A stretch of DNA of 64,000 nucleotides. Source: Culex pipiens pallens. Lineage: Eukaryota > Arthropoda > Insecta > Diptera > Culicidae. The stretch spans positions 187,498,850-187,562,849 of the forward strand of contig NC_068938.1 in NCBI RefSeq assembly GCF_016801865.2. The letters are read 5' to 3'. This document shows positions 30,273 through 40,960 of the stretch, one piece after another (the first letter of the stretch is position 1; the number at the start of each line of letters is the position of its first letter). The notes beneath the pieces are model-generated. The model was not told the DNA's origin. It worked only from the letters and a program-made list of their open reading frames with translations, and did no database searches. The translations under genes were made by a program, and so were the position numbers.

Positions 30273-31070
30273 TCTTAAACAAACTCTAGATGTTTTATTG
30301 GTCCTATGTCGTGTTAAACTTTAACAAAAGTCGATTGAATTTTTGTCAGTCAAAGAACAAAAAAAATGAATCCATGGATCCTAAAATTAAGCTTAAATTG
30401 GGTACTAAAGCCCTATGTCAATTTTTATGTACAACGGTAAAAAACACCGTTGTACATAAAAATTCACATAGGGCTTTAATACCCAATTAAAAACCATTTC
30501 TGATCACTTTTTTTCATTTTAATGCAAAAAAATTATTGACAAAACAACATTTTTTCGATGGATCAACTATGGTCCCCTTGGAACGAGCTGTCAGGTAGAA
30601 ACTTTTCTGTCAAGAAGGACCACGTGGTTAATTTTTCCAAATTGATTTGAAAATCCATTTGAAACTCTTTGTGGTCGTACAAAGGGTCATTGTACTCAGA
30701 AAAATAAGCTTTATCGCTGCAAACAATAATATCAGCAATCTAAGCTTCATTTTAGGACCCAATTTGTGATATTATTTTATTACATTAAATATTTTTTTCT
30801 GATTACAATAACCCATTGCACAACCGCAAAAGATTTAAAATTGATTCAAAATAAATTTAAAAAAAAACCTAGCGGCCCTTCTTAACAGAAAAGGTCCTAC
30901 TTGACAGCTCGTTCCAAGAGGACTATAGTTGATCCATCGCAAAAATGTTGTCTTGTCATATTTTTGTGCATTGAAATAAAAAAAAAAAGTGATCACAAAT
31001 AGTTTTCAATCGTGTTTTTTTGCCGTTGAACATAAAAATTGACAAAAGGCTTTAGGACCCTATTTATCGG

Positions 31071-32727
31071 GAAACCAAAAACAGATATTTCCGCTCGGGT
31101 GCCTAATCGAGCTCCTAATGTTACGTTCGACTGAGAGTTATAGTTTCGCCCCAAGTACCACACTCGGAGCTGTCAAAATTTGTTTTGAAGAAACTCGCGC
31201 TAGTTCCGCACACGTTTTGCCGCCATCTTGGAACTGACACTCTAGTAGTGCCGCACTTGATTTTTTTTTCAGTTTCATGCGAATTCCACGTACACGTTCG
31301 ATTGAACAAAAACTGGCGAAATGGAAAACATTTTTAAAAATCATCAAAACATAAACATGACTCTTGTTGGCTTTGACCGAGCAGCTTGGCATTTGAATAA
31401 AATTTGACAGTTACTCCTGCAGCTCGGCATTCTATAAAACCGAGACCAGGCTTTTTAATCAAGCTGAGTGCTTTCACTTCGACTTTAACCTATGCTTCTG
31501 GAGTTCTACCACTGACGACCTGACGTGCCACCAAGAATTCAAATTTGGCCGCACTTTCCCACTTTTTTCACACTCACTCTCAGCGACAGAAGCGTAGCTG
31601 CTGCTGCTGCTAAGAAGCTTTTTGGAGGAACATGCGGAAAGGGTGGAAACCATTCTTAATTATTTTATTTTTGGCAAAATCCTTAGCAAATAGTATTTTT
31701 TACCATTTTTTCCATGATTTTTTTGCCTTCCATTTGCCGATGCAAATATTTTTCAAAGTTTTTGTTCCTCGGCTATAAGGCTTTCTATCCTCAGTGAACA
31801 AATTTATTTTAACCCAAAAATGATGAACTCCTCGTCACAGTGTCCTGATGCAAACAATGATCGAGCTGGAGCTGTCACAGCCCTGCGAAATATGTTTGCT
31901 GACATATCGGGCGGTGAGTCAAAAAACCCAGCTAGAAGTCGCCTGACAAAAAACTTTTGCTAGAAAGAGATAGGAAATCTGATGCAAACAAACGTCCAGC
32001 TGTAATATAAACATACTTTGAATGTGTTGGTAAATTTCTGACTAGAAACCCTTATGGCCGGGGGGGGGGGGGGGGTGGTATGCATTTTGAATAAATTTCA
32101 TCTGATTGCACTTAAATTTCCATTGAAATTTAGAAGCTTAAAAAAAATGTTTTTGCCCCCCCATATTTTGGCCAAGTTTGAAGGGGGAGGGGGGGTGACA
32201 AATATTTAATAAAATTAGTACCAGCCTTATCAAAATAAACTCAGGATTTTACTTATTTTTGTTTAAATTTAAAGTTTTTTTTTAAATAATCATTTACAAC
32301 AAAAACTATTTGACCACCCCTCTCCTTTCTGCCCATACAGCAAAACCTTCCTGACCAATCATATGATTTCGAATTTCGAACATGGTTACCTCTTTTGCGT
32401 TCGCTCACCTTGCGCCCGCGTTTGACAGCAAGCAGAAAAATTTTCACCCACAGAGCTGTCAAAACAAAAAATTGCGAAAATCCAAACGAAAAAAGGAACT
32501 CCGTTCCGAGTAGAATAATTTCAATTTAATCGCGATTAAAGCGGGATTAGTGCAAATGTTAAGTTGAGAAGTCGTGGCGTTCTTTTCCGGGCGGTGTTTG
32601 CGTGTGCGTTCGTGTGTGTTTCGTGACGGATCAAAGGATTAGGCGATTCCGTAAATAAACAACCCGCTTTTGTTCTGTTCCGCCGGAATCCGGAACTGAC
32701 CCGCGCTCTGACCTGCCGCTGCCCGCG
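31071..32727. other. Upstream region and probable 5' UTR of Fsn
   Basis: Three parts are visible. 31100-31910 is less AT-rich and has a short ATG frame (31820) that could end at a GTGAGT donor at 31912. 32053-32175 is a small inverted repeat with G/C runs (ATGGCCGGGGG ... CCCCCATATTTTGGCC). 32460-32727 runs into the Fsn start and is probably its 5' UTR, but no TATA box or initiator is certain. Confidence 0.45.
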
Positions 32728-35700
32728 ATGGATGACGACCTCACCGAGTACGCGCCGGACATTCCGGACAACGTGCTGGAGCTGATCTTTTCCTACCTGA
32801 AGCTGCAAGATCTGCGGAATTGTGCGCTGGTGTGTAAAAGTTGGCACCGGTTCCTCAGCGACGAGAACAACGAGGTGTGGCGGGCGCAGTGCATGCAAAA
32901 GCTATCCCCGGACGCGTTCAAGACGGACCTGCTGTCGGTGGTGCCGACGTACAAGGCCAAGCTGCGGGCATTCTTCCACGCGTGGAATCCGTACGACTGC
33001 AGCCGGCATGTTTACATCAAACCGAACGGATTCACGCTGCATCGGTAAGTGGTGGTGTCCCCGGAAGGGGGAACGTTGAATCAGTCATTTGTCTTGTGGG
33101 GTTGAACTTTTCTCAAGTTGAAAAAATAGTTTCAACGGTTAAAAACGTAACAACATAGGAAAGTGTAAATAAATCGTTGCCGTTTCGTTTGAGAATCAAT
33201 TAATTTACCAAGCAAAATAATTTGATGTTTCTCTTGAGATTTATTTTGGACAGAGCTGTCGATTACTTTTTCAATTGTGTTTTTATTAGAATTTAACAGT
33301 TCTGTTCCAGGATGTTACATTAGCAATTCAGAGATTTGGAGAACCTTTCAACTGAGATCAATTCATAAGCCTTTGCAGGGAGGATACATATTTCTACGTT
33401 TAGATTTTGCTAACTGCGTGCTCTTTTAGGGAAAATAAATTATGAGGAAAAAACCCTAGATCTATGTTTGGCTTAAGACTAATATCACAGTTGTTGGCGG
33501 AGGAGTGCTTCGATGAGCGGATTCGTTGACATCCCACACGAAGTCCTGAAGGTTCTCGTTGCCTTTTCGATGCTTGCGTCGATGGTGTCGACGCCGGCCA
33601 GCTCGTGTAGATCGTCGGTCGGGTACCACGGGTCCAAGTTGTGCACCATCTTGAGCAGCTTGTTCTGCTTCACCTGGAGTCGCTTACGGTGCGATTTGGC
33701 GCAGTTGCCCCAGACCGCAGCAGCGTAGGTCAGCATTGGACGGATGATGCACTTGACAACGAGCGACTTGTTCTTGATGCTCAGCTTCGACCGCCGATTC
33801 AGCAGGGAGTAGAGCGCTCAGAGCTGTCGATTATCTTAAATAAATTGGAATATTTCGTTTTAATACATTTTTGGATTGTCGAATTGATCCACATAAACGA
33901 AATGGTGCATCAAAACTTAAAAAAACGCAAAACGTAGTCGGCAGTTTATCGCTTTTTGGGACGCCACAAACCTTATGATTCATGATTTTTTTTCTAGAGG
34001 TTCTGAGGGAAATTCTCGTATGTTTGGCAGATAAAGAACTCGGTTTTATTCTGTCCAATATGAAGTTTCTCACTATTTTTTGCTTGATATGGGCTGCAAA
34101 CGCTTTTTAGAAGCAGTAATCGAAACCAAAGTGCTGATATGCAAACATCAGGTGTGCGATGGAAATACATTCCACTAATATATTTGATTTGATATTAAAT
34201 GAAGGAACATGCTTCCAATTGCATAAAGGACCAAACATCAATTTCAAAATTTCAATGAAGTTAATCAGATTTTCTATCAGCATAGGAAAAAATCGCTGTG
34301 CTCTATTTATTCATGAATAATCTAAAGAGAACTTTTCGAAAAAAATACTCAACAATAGGAAAGTTGTCACTTTTTCAGCTAGTTATTGCATCTTTCACGA
34401 GCTTTTGTTTCTGTCTACTCTACAAATCAGGAGTTTTTTTTTTAAAAGGTCCAATAAACCAAATTTTCAGTTTTTGCTTTTTGGGTGTTTTTTAATACCC
34501 CTGACTCAAGGCGGTTTCAAAAACACCCAAAAAGCGAAAACTGGAAATTTGGTTTATTGGACCTTTTCAAAAAAAAAAAAACTCCAGAAATCTGTAGAAC
34601 ATTATTCAAAATGACCCGGCAAAATTACAAAAACACGCAAATCTTAAAACGAAAAATAAGTAATAATAATTATAATAAATTACCTCTTTGATTATTTGAG
34701 AATCAAAAATAATACTAAATCCTTCATTTAATGACATATGTTTCTCGATTTTTGCATTTGTAATTTTGGTTTCTTCATATAAGTCGCAATATAACCACAA
34801 CTGTCTGGGCTGTTCACACAAAATTGCTATGAAAACATTCTAAAACTTCTTGCAAAAATTTTTGACGTAGTTAGTAGTCTGTGATTACTGAAATGATTTG
34901 TTTCGTCATATTTTTTCCAACAGCCGCCAAGTATTTTTTTTCCCAAGGACTGATCGAGGGATGAGCGAATCCAATTCAATCTATCCTATTAGTAGATTCT
35001 AACTATACACAAAATTTCTTTTATTTAGAGATACTTGCTTGATACAACTTGATATCAGATGAAAATGAGTTTCAAAGTTGATCTGCCAACATCAGGGTGC
35101 GACGGAAAAAAACATGAGTTTCCCCTCCTTTTTAACACTAAAAACTGTGCTGAAAAGCACTTTTCATTAAAAATACGACGTGTGCATATTTTGGTGGTAT
35201 CTTTCTTAAAATTATTTAACAAACTGATTTTTTAAGGATTATAATGTCAGTTTATAACCGGGACCCGTGGTGTAGGGGTAAGCGTGGTTGCCTCTCACCC
35301 AGTCGGCCTGGGTTTGATCCCAGAAGGTCCCGGTGGCATTTTTCGAGACGAGATTTGTCTGATCACGCCTTCCGTCGGACGGGGAAGTAAATGTTGGCCC
35401 CGGACTAACCTAAAAAGGGTTAGGTCGTTAGCTCAGTCCAGGTGTAGGAGTCGTCTCTCTGGGTCCTGCCTCGGTGGAGTCGCTGGTAGGCAGTTGGACT
35501 AACAATCCAAAGGTCGTCAGTTCGAATCCCGGGGTGGATGGGAAGCTAAGGTGCAAAAAGAGGTTTGTAATTGCCTCAACAATCAAGCCTTCGGACACCT
35601 ATTTTCGAGTAGGAATCTCGCAATCGAGAACGCCAAGGCAATGCTGTAGAGCGAATAATTTGATTTGATTTGAATGTCAGTTTAGTATCCCAAGTAGCAA

Positions 35701-38700
35701 TGCGCAACATGCTCAAAATGACTAAGTTCAAAATAAGTTGCAACAAGGGATCAGAAAGCTAAGCTACACCAATCTTATATTTAGAAGCCAATTATGCCAC
35801 AACTATGTTTCAGCCACGTTTCCTCAGTGAAGCATCGTTTTAGACTCGAAAACAAATGCTCTTGAAATAATAGCTATTGCAACGTTTTCGCAACAAAAAT
35901 ATAACATTATTTAAAAAAGCAGAGTTTTAGTCGAAAGCTTGAGAAGAAAAATGATTGAGTGTTCGCGGTTTTTTTTAAATATTTTTCCAACCGGAAAGTT
36001 TCATTTGTGTATTGAGTTTCCTCCAGAACGGGCCGTTTCAAAGCCCAGCGTCGCAATGCAAGGAAGAAACTGAAAAACGCTCGGAATGACGAGGAAGGAA
36101 TGGACCATTCGTTCCCCATCGGATAGATTACCAAGCAGCAGAAAAACAGAGGTTCCCGGAGCATACCGGAACCGAAGATTAAGAACCGGTTCCAAAACAG
36201 GAACAGGATCAGTTAGGACAGCACAACGTCCGGAAAGAGAAGCGAAGCCGACCTAACCGGAAGATGCACTTTTTCGTTGTGAAATCTGCACTGGAGAAAC
36301 AACGTCTCATATACTTTTTACATATATCAGCTAACTTTTTTTTAATTTTGCCTTTGAAATGGTTCAAAAATAGATAGCAAATTTTAACAAGTTTGATGGC
36401 GCATGAAATAATTATGAGTAGAATGCAATTTTACTCGGTAACTTTGAAATGGCAATAGAAAAAACCTTCTACACATTCAACAAAACTGATTTTGTTTGTT
36501 GGGAACGAAAAATAATGTGCGATCATTTTTCAAGACTTATCCATTTTTGTTTTGCAGCGATACAAAAGTGGAAACATTTTTATTTAGAAGTTAATTACAA
36601 GTTTGTTGCGCTTGAAACCATTTCGGTTGCACGTTTCATTTCAAGCAACCCAAATTTTCAGCAATATGGTGACATATTTGCAATATATTTGTCACATTGT
36701 TGCAACACCATGATTTTTCTACAGTGCATCAGAAACGTTGCTGTAACACATTTAAATACAACTATCTGACGATTGTTGCCAATCGCTTCGTTGCAGTGCG
36801 CTTTTTTTGTCTCCAGAAGTGTTGCGTAAATGTTGCCACAGCAATTTTGGATTGTTTTGAATTAGTTGCAAATAAGGCTTGGCAACAGTTATTGCTGCTT
36901 GGGATTTTTTGAAGATATTTTCATAGTTTTTTTGCAATTATTTGGGTTATTGTCTTGAGTTATTCGGTCAAAATAAATCAATAATTTAAAACCTATGTAG
37001 TTGGTGCCCAATAGCTCTTTACTGTTAAAAGTCTCATCACTGAACCTGTTAAAGGCAATTACCATCATAAAAGAATTAATTTCTTTCTTGAAAAAAAAAA
37101 TCCTAAAAATTGAATTATTTTCCAGCATCGAGATATTTTCGAAAGGTTCAATATTTTAGTATAATCGACCAATAAAAAAAAAAATGAAATTACAGGTAAC
37201 GGTTTCAACATGTGAATAAAAAAAAAGTGTTTTAAAATGCATTATACTGCCCATGATCGCATAAATGTCCCATATGCATTTTCATCACTTTTGAGTTATT
37301 GATGCAGTTTGGTTCAAAATCGTGTGCTCTTTCTAAAGAGCCTATAACATCCAGTACTTTGTTCTAGAAATCGGGAGGAAATCCAGTTTTTTCGTGAAAA
37401 CTTAACACGTAGCCTTATGTGTGGGACAAACTTCAAATGCCTTTTACTCAGTTTGCTGTTTTTGCATATGGGACATTTATGCGAACATGGGCAGTATACA
37501 CCTGTTCAGTTGTTTTGCAATCATAAATTTCCAAAATTTCTAAGTCTTGATGAAAATTTTGTTTTTGTGAGAAAAAAAGTTTTTGCGGTGCTGAACATTG
37601 TAATTTCATTAATGTTTAAAATATTTTTAAACGAGCCCAAACATGCTAAATATGATTGTCAATGCAGAAAAAGGCATTTTAGATTGTTCTCAGTTTTTTA
37701 GACTTCTATTTCCATTGAAGTTTTCCAGTTTTATGAAAAAATATCGAACCAATTTTGAAGAAGGAGGCGACATAAACTTTAAAAGACGGCAACGGCCTAA
37801 CATTGTTTTATGCAAATGGAAAAGTTGTCAAGGCATTGATTTTTTTGGTTTTCAACGTATACACATTAGGGTGAAAAGAAAAAATGAAAATTTTGTTAAA
37901 TCGCAAGAGATACCCCCTGGCTCGATTCTATAGGCCATAATAAGTAACTGTGTCAATTTTGAGCCAAATCGGTTAAGGTTTAGGGGTCGCATTTTTTCGT
38001 TGAAGTTTATTTGAGGAAAATCGCAAAAATGTATGGGGAAAAACATCGCTTCAGAATTTTGGCAGCAGGTGGCGCAGGTCTCGCCCAAATGTGTTCAAGT
38101 GTGAGATTCTTGTAGAAAATTCAATTTCCTGCAACTTTGTCAAAGGGTGTAAGAAGATCCGAGCTGATCCTGATGAGTTATTAGCAATGCGATGAAAAGA
38201 AATCGGCTTATATACTTGAAGGTATATAAGGGGTATACAGGAAGTATGTAAGAAAATACTATTTACTAAAAAAATCACCAAAAATCAGGATCAACTTGGA
38301 TCTTCTTACACCCTTCCACAAAGTTGTAGGAAATAAAATTTCCTACAAGAATCTCACACTTGGACAATTTTGGGCGAGACCCGCGCCACCTGGCAGAAAA
38401 ATACTGCAACGATGCTTTTCTGCATACATTTTTGCGATTTTCCCCATATAAACTTCAACGTTAAAAAGAGACCCCTTAACCTGAACCGATTGGGCTCAAA
38501 ATTGGCACAATTTTTTATTATGGTCTAAAGATCCTTAAGTATCCCTGATGCCGATTTTTTTATTGTCACCCTTGTACACATGCTAATACATACATCATGA
38601 ATAGTCAAATCAGGCCCAATTTCCACCTGATAATAATGTAGGGTTTTTTTATGGGCCATACTGTTAAAATACAACTTTTGAGTCTCTGCTATTTTTCCTT

Positions 38701-40073
38701 ACTTCCCAGTAACTTAAAAGTTGGCTTAAAATAAAAAGAAAAATGAAAAATGCGTTTTTGAAATTTCCATTTTTATGAAAAAAGATTATTTTCTTTTGCA
38801 TGAATATTTTTTTTAAGGGTAACTATTGTTTTCTGACCTGTTCTAAGCAATACCTACAACTTTGCAAGTCGTTCTGAAAATTTATTTCTGAAATACGAAA
38901 AAATGCCTTCTTTGGCCATAGGGAAAGCCTCTTCTTCTTAGAAAACTATGGAAAATCTCTGAGTTTTAGTTTTCCCATAACCCTCTACTGCCCAATATTT
39001 TTTTGATTTTTTTTAATTTTTCCCGTGTTCAGGAGGTCATTTTGAGGAACTTTTGTTCTACGAAAAACGGTACTTCTCTTGTTTTATGTTTTTTTGCTTG
39101 TTTAATTTTTAGTATTTTAATTTGCATTTATCTTGTTTAGTTTATGTTTGTTTTTGGTAGTATTTGGCCTACTCTACCATCTCCTATCATTACAGTTTGC
39201 CTTTCTATTTTTTCATGTTTTTACAGTAACTTTTTCAATTTTTTGTTTGTTTTTCACATATTCTGCTATAAAATGGCACCATTATCATTGAAATTCTAAA
39301 AAAAACGCGTAGAGGCATAGTCTGGGACACTACAAAAATTACTGCATACATCTTAAAATTTAGAAAATGTTAGTCAAAACAGGTAAAAACAGAGCCAAAG
39401 TTGACCCCTAAAAATATAACATTTTTAAAAAACTTTGGCAAAATTACATAAAACAAACTTCTAACCCAATAATTTTCTTAAATTTTAAGAGTTCTCTTTC
39501 CAATGCTTTTTAAAGATCAAAAATCTGGTTGAAAATTTTTGGCGATTTTTTAGATCTAAACCCGTCTAAGGGTGGGTTGTAGAGGGTTAAAATATATTTT
39601 TTCCGGCGATATAATTATTATAAAATTTATTTTCCTTTCAGAAACCCGGTGGCACAGAGCACGGACGGTTCGCGGGGCAAAATCGGCTTCCAGCACGGGA
39701 GACACGCGTGGGAGGTGAGGTGGGAGGGCCCACTGGGGACGGTCGCCGTGGTCGGAATCGCCACCAAGGACGCCGCCATCCAATGCCACGGGTACTATGC
39801 TTTACTAGGTGAGTGATTTTGTTTTGGGTGTTTTTTTTTTGAAAATACATTTAAATTTGAAATTTCCTCTTCTAGGGGCGGACGACCAAAGCTGGGGCTG
39901 GAACCTGGTGGACAACCTGCTGCTGCACAATGGTGACGCGCACGGGATTTACCCGCTGCTAAACAACGCGCCAAAGTACAAGGTCGGCGAACGGATTCGG
40001 GTTATTCTGGACTGCGACGACAACACGCTGTCGTTCGAAAAGAACTACGAGTTTTTGGGAGTGGCGTTTACGG
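32728..40073 (+). CDS. Fsn: F-box/SPRY domain-containing protein 1 (Fsn, FBXO45-like), last exon missing
   Basis: Fsn is the substrate-receptor partner of Highwire/PAM ubiquitin ligases and restrains synaptic growth in flies. Exons: 32728-33044, 39642-39808, 39876-40073, all with GT/AG borders and continuous frame. They encode 227 residues plus one base. The F-box occupies about residues 10-55 (DIPDNVLELIFSYLKLQDLR ... CALVCKSW). The B30.2/SPRY domain runs from about residue 90, with GRHAWEVRWEGPLGTVAVVG, DDQSWGWNLVDN and LDCDDNTLSFEKNYEFLG. The family is about 250-255 residues long and ends with a short conserved segment after VAFTG. I do not find that segment downstream on either side of the assembly gap, so roughly 28 codons are missing. 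The start is the first ATG in an acidic MDDDL context, typical of the family. A 6.6 kb first intron holds several mobile elements. Confidence 0.93.
33266..33818 (-). mobile_element. 5'-truncated jockey-like non-LTR retrotransposon
   Basis: It is flanked by a 15-bp duplication CAGAGCTGTCGATTA (33251-33265 and 33819-33833). The minus strand encodes the end of a reverse transcriptase ORF: ALYSLLNRRSKLSIKNKSLV, then VKCIIRPMLTYAAAVWGNCA and LQVKQNKLLKMVHNLDPWYP, ending at a stop near 33485. About 220 bp of 3' UTR follow. The ending is typical of the jockey/I group. It is a dead copy, with no catalytic core. Confidence 0.88.
34430..34585. repeat. Long hairpin with GGTCCAATAAACC arms
   Basis: GGTCCAATAAACCAAATTT (34448) is mirrored by AAATTTGGTTTATTGGACC (ending 34563), and the inner arms (TTTTTGGGTGTTTTT / AAAAACACCCAAAAA) continue the stem to a short loop. 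The outer GGAGTTTTTT and AAAAAACTCC arms resemble family H. A related half lies at 15820-15890. Confidence 0.8.
35255..35672 (+). mobile_element. Dimeric tRNA-derived SINE
   Basis: It is flanked by the 12-bp duplication AATGTCAGTTTA (35243-35254 and 35673-35684). The first tRNA-like unit (35258-35333) has a GGGACC/GGTCCC acceptor pairing, A box TGGTGTAGGGGTAAGCG, a CTCTCAC loop like that of tRNA-Glu, and B box GGGTTTGATCCC. A second tRNA-like unit (about 35469-35545) has GGTAGGCAGTTGG and GTTCGAATCCC. It ends in TTTGATTTGATTTG. The anticodon stems are weak, so this is not a working tRNA pair. Confidence 0.9.
35689..36903. mobile_element. DNA element with CCCAAGTAGCAAT ends
   Basis: The left CCCAAGTAGCAAT is mirrored by ATTGCTGCTTGGG on the right. 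The interior (1.2 kb) is non-coding, with many GTTGC words near the right end. It begins 5 bp after the SINE duplication. The target duplication is not clear. It shares the CCCAAG tip with the composite at 9820. Confidence 0.7.
37247..37494. mobile_element. MITE, CTGCCCATG ends, copy 2
   Basis: Same family as 29869-30116 but in the opposite orientation. The TIRs are CTGCCCATGATCGCATAAAT and its mirror, with TA on both outer sides. Confidence 0.88.
37868..38573. mobile_element. Foldback element, AGGGTGA/TCACCCT ends
   Basis: Arms of about 250 bp are mirrored: AAATCGGTTAAGGTTTAGGG / CCCCTTAACCTGAACCGATT, and GTGTAAGAAGATCC / GGATCTTCTTACACCC. The short spacer near 38200 contains GTATATAAGG. 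Non-coding. Confidence 0.8.
38983..39592. mobile_element. TIR element, AACCCTCTA ends
   Basis: TAACCCTCTACTGCCC on the left is mirrored by GTTGTAGAGGGTTA on the right. The interior is AT-rich and matches 2396-2943 in inverted orientation. It ends 50 bp before Fsn exon 2. Confidence 0.75.
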
Positions 40074-40078
40074 GTGAG

Positions 40079-40960
40079 TTTTTGACGTAGACTACGTCTT
40101 TGTCGAAGGTACTGGGGTGCCATTCCAAAAAACCCGGCCGAAGGCCCTGGAATACTGCGTCATCCGTCAAACGCTTATATCTTCCTTCCCTCTAATCGAA
40201 TCGACACGATTTATGTTCCATTCGATTCGAAAATTATTCAGCAATTTGCTATAAAACTTTCATTGTTGGCAAAATAGTTTAACTATTGAAACAATTGAAT
40301 GTTTTAAAATGTTTTCAAAATGCAGAGATTTTGCAAGCAAAATGAGCGCTTCCCACTCACGGACGGGAATGTCAAGTACCTATTTTGAGGGGAAAATCAT
40401 CCGAGCAACGCGACCGAGTGTCGGTCGCGAAAAAGGAGGGGAAGTAGCGGCTCGAAATCATTTATAACAACGCGCGCCAGAGCCCATTCCATCATTCACG
40501 TCTCAGACGTCGGACCGGCAGCAGCAGCAGCAGGAAAGCTCAGCCCAGAGCAGCAGCAGCAGCAGGAGAGAGACCAGAGCAGCAGCAGCAGGAGAGAGGG
40601 ACCAGAACTGGAAAAGAAGTGCGCATCGCCTTCTCGTCGTCACCTTCAGCCAGTTGCCTCTCGGTGGCCGGACCGTTTGGATCTTTCGTGGTAGGGGGTG
40701 AAGACTTCCCAACTCTTCGGAGTTGCCTCACTCCCCGTCTCTCGTCCCACCCGGGACGAGGCATCAACAAGATGAGGCGCGCGCCTGCTGCCTTCCGCCG
40801 AAAAGCCTCTCGTGGGTCAAGCCTTGGTTGTGAAACAATCAGGACATCCAACTAGCTCGTCGCATTCGCGGCGAGCGCTTCTGAAAGATTTACGTCTCAT
40901 CCAATTCTAAAGCGTTGAAAGCACCCGGGACGAGGCAGCGAACTAATTTGAATTTAAATT
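40079..40960 (+). repeat. Repeat with promoter-like features, possible LTR
   Basis: The first 350 bp match 2046-2395 in inverted orientation and begin 5 bp after the Fsn exon 3 border, with TGACGTAGACTACGTC. Beyond that the sequence becomes GC-richer, with TTTATAA at about 40459, TCATTC about 30 bp later, then (CAG)n and GGGACGAGGC repeats. This could be a solo LTR or a MITE next to other sequence. The right end is not defined and no closing duplication was found. Confidence 0.4.

Larger units (their letters stand above)
29530..31070. repeat. Palindromic repeat with a third direct copy
   Basis: The left arm (about 29545-29868) and right arm (about 30440-30765) are inverted copies: ATGAAGCTTAGATTACTGAT, TTGTACGACCACAAAGAG and CTTGACAGCTCGTTCCAAG. 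A further direct copy of the left arm lies at about 30770-31060. The left arm is broken by the element at 29869-30116. A hairpin H copy sits at 30234 in the spacer. Non-coding. Confidence 0.8.
33045..39641. other. Fsn intron 1, 6.6 kb, repeat-filled
   Basis: It holds the jockey-like fragment, a long hairpin at 34430, the SINE at 35255, a CCCAAG-ended element, a small MITE at 37247, and palindromes at 37868 and 38983. Between 34590 and 35240 I see only AT-rich sequence. Confidence 0.75.

Noticed and set aside
31820..31911. ATG frame ending at a GTGAGT donor, possible first exon
   Set aside because: About 30 residues without recognisable similarity, and no matching downstream exon seen. Left as a note in the upstream region of Fsn.
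35258..35333. tRNA-Glu-like gene
   Set aside because: The anticodon stem does not pair well, and the unit lies inside a 418-bp insert with its own target duplication, so it is the head of a SINE.
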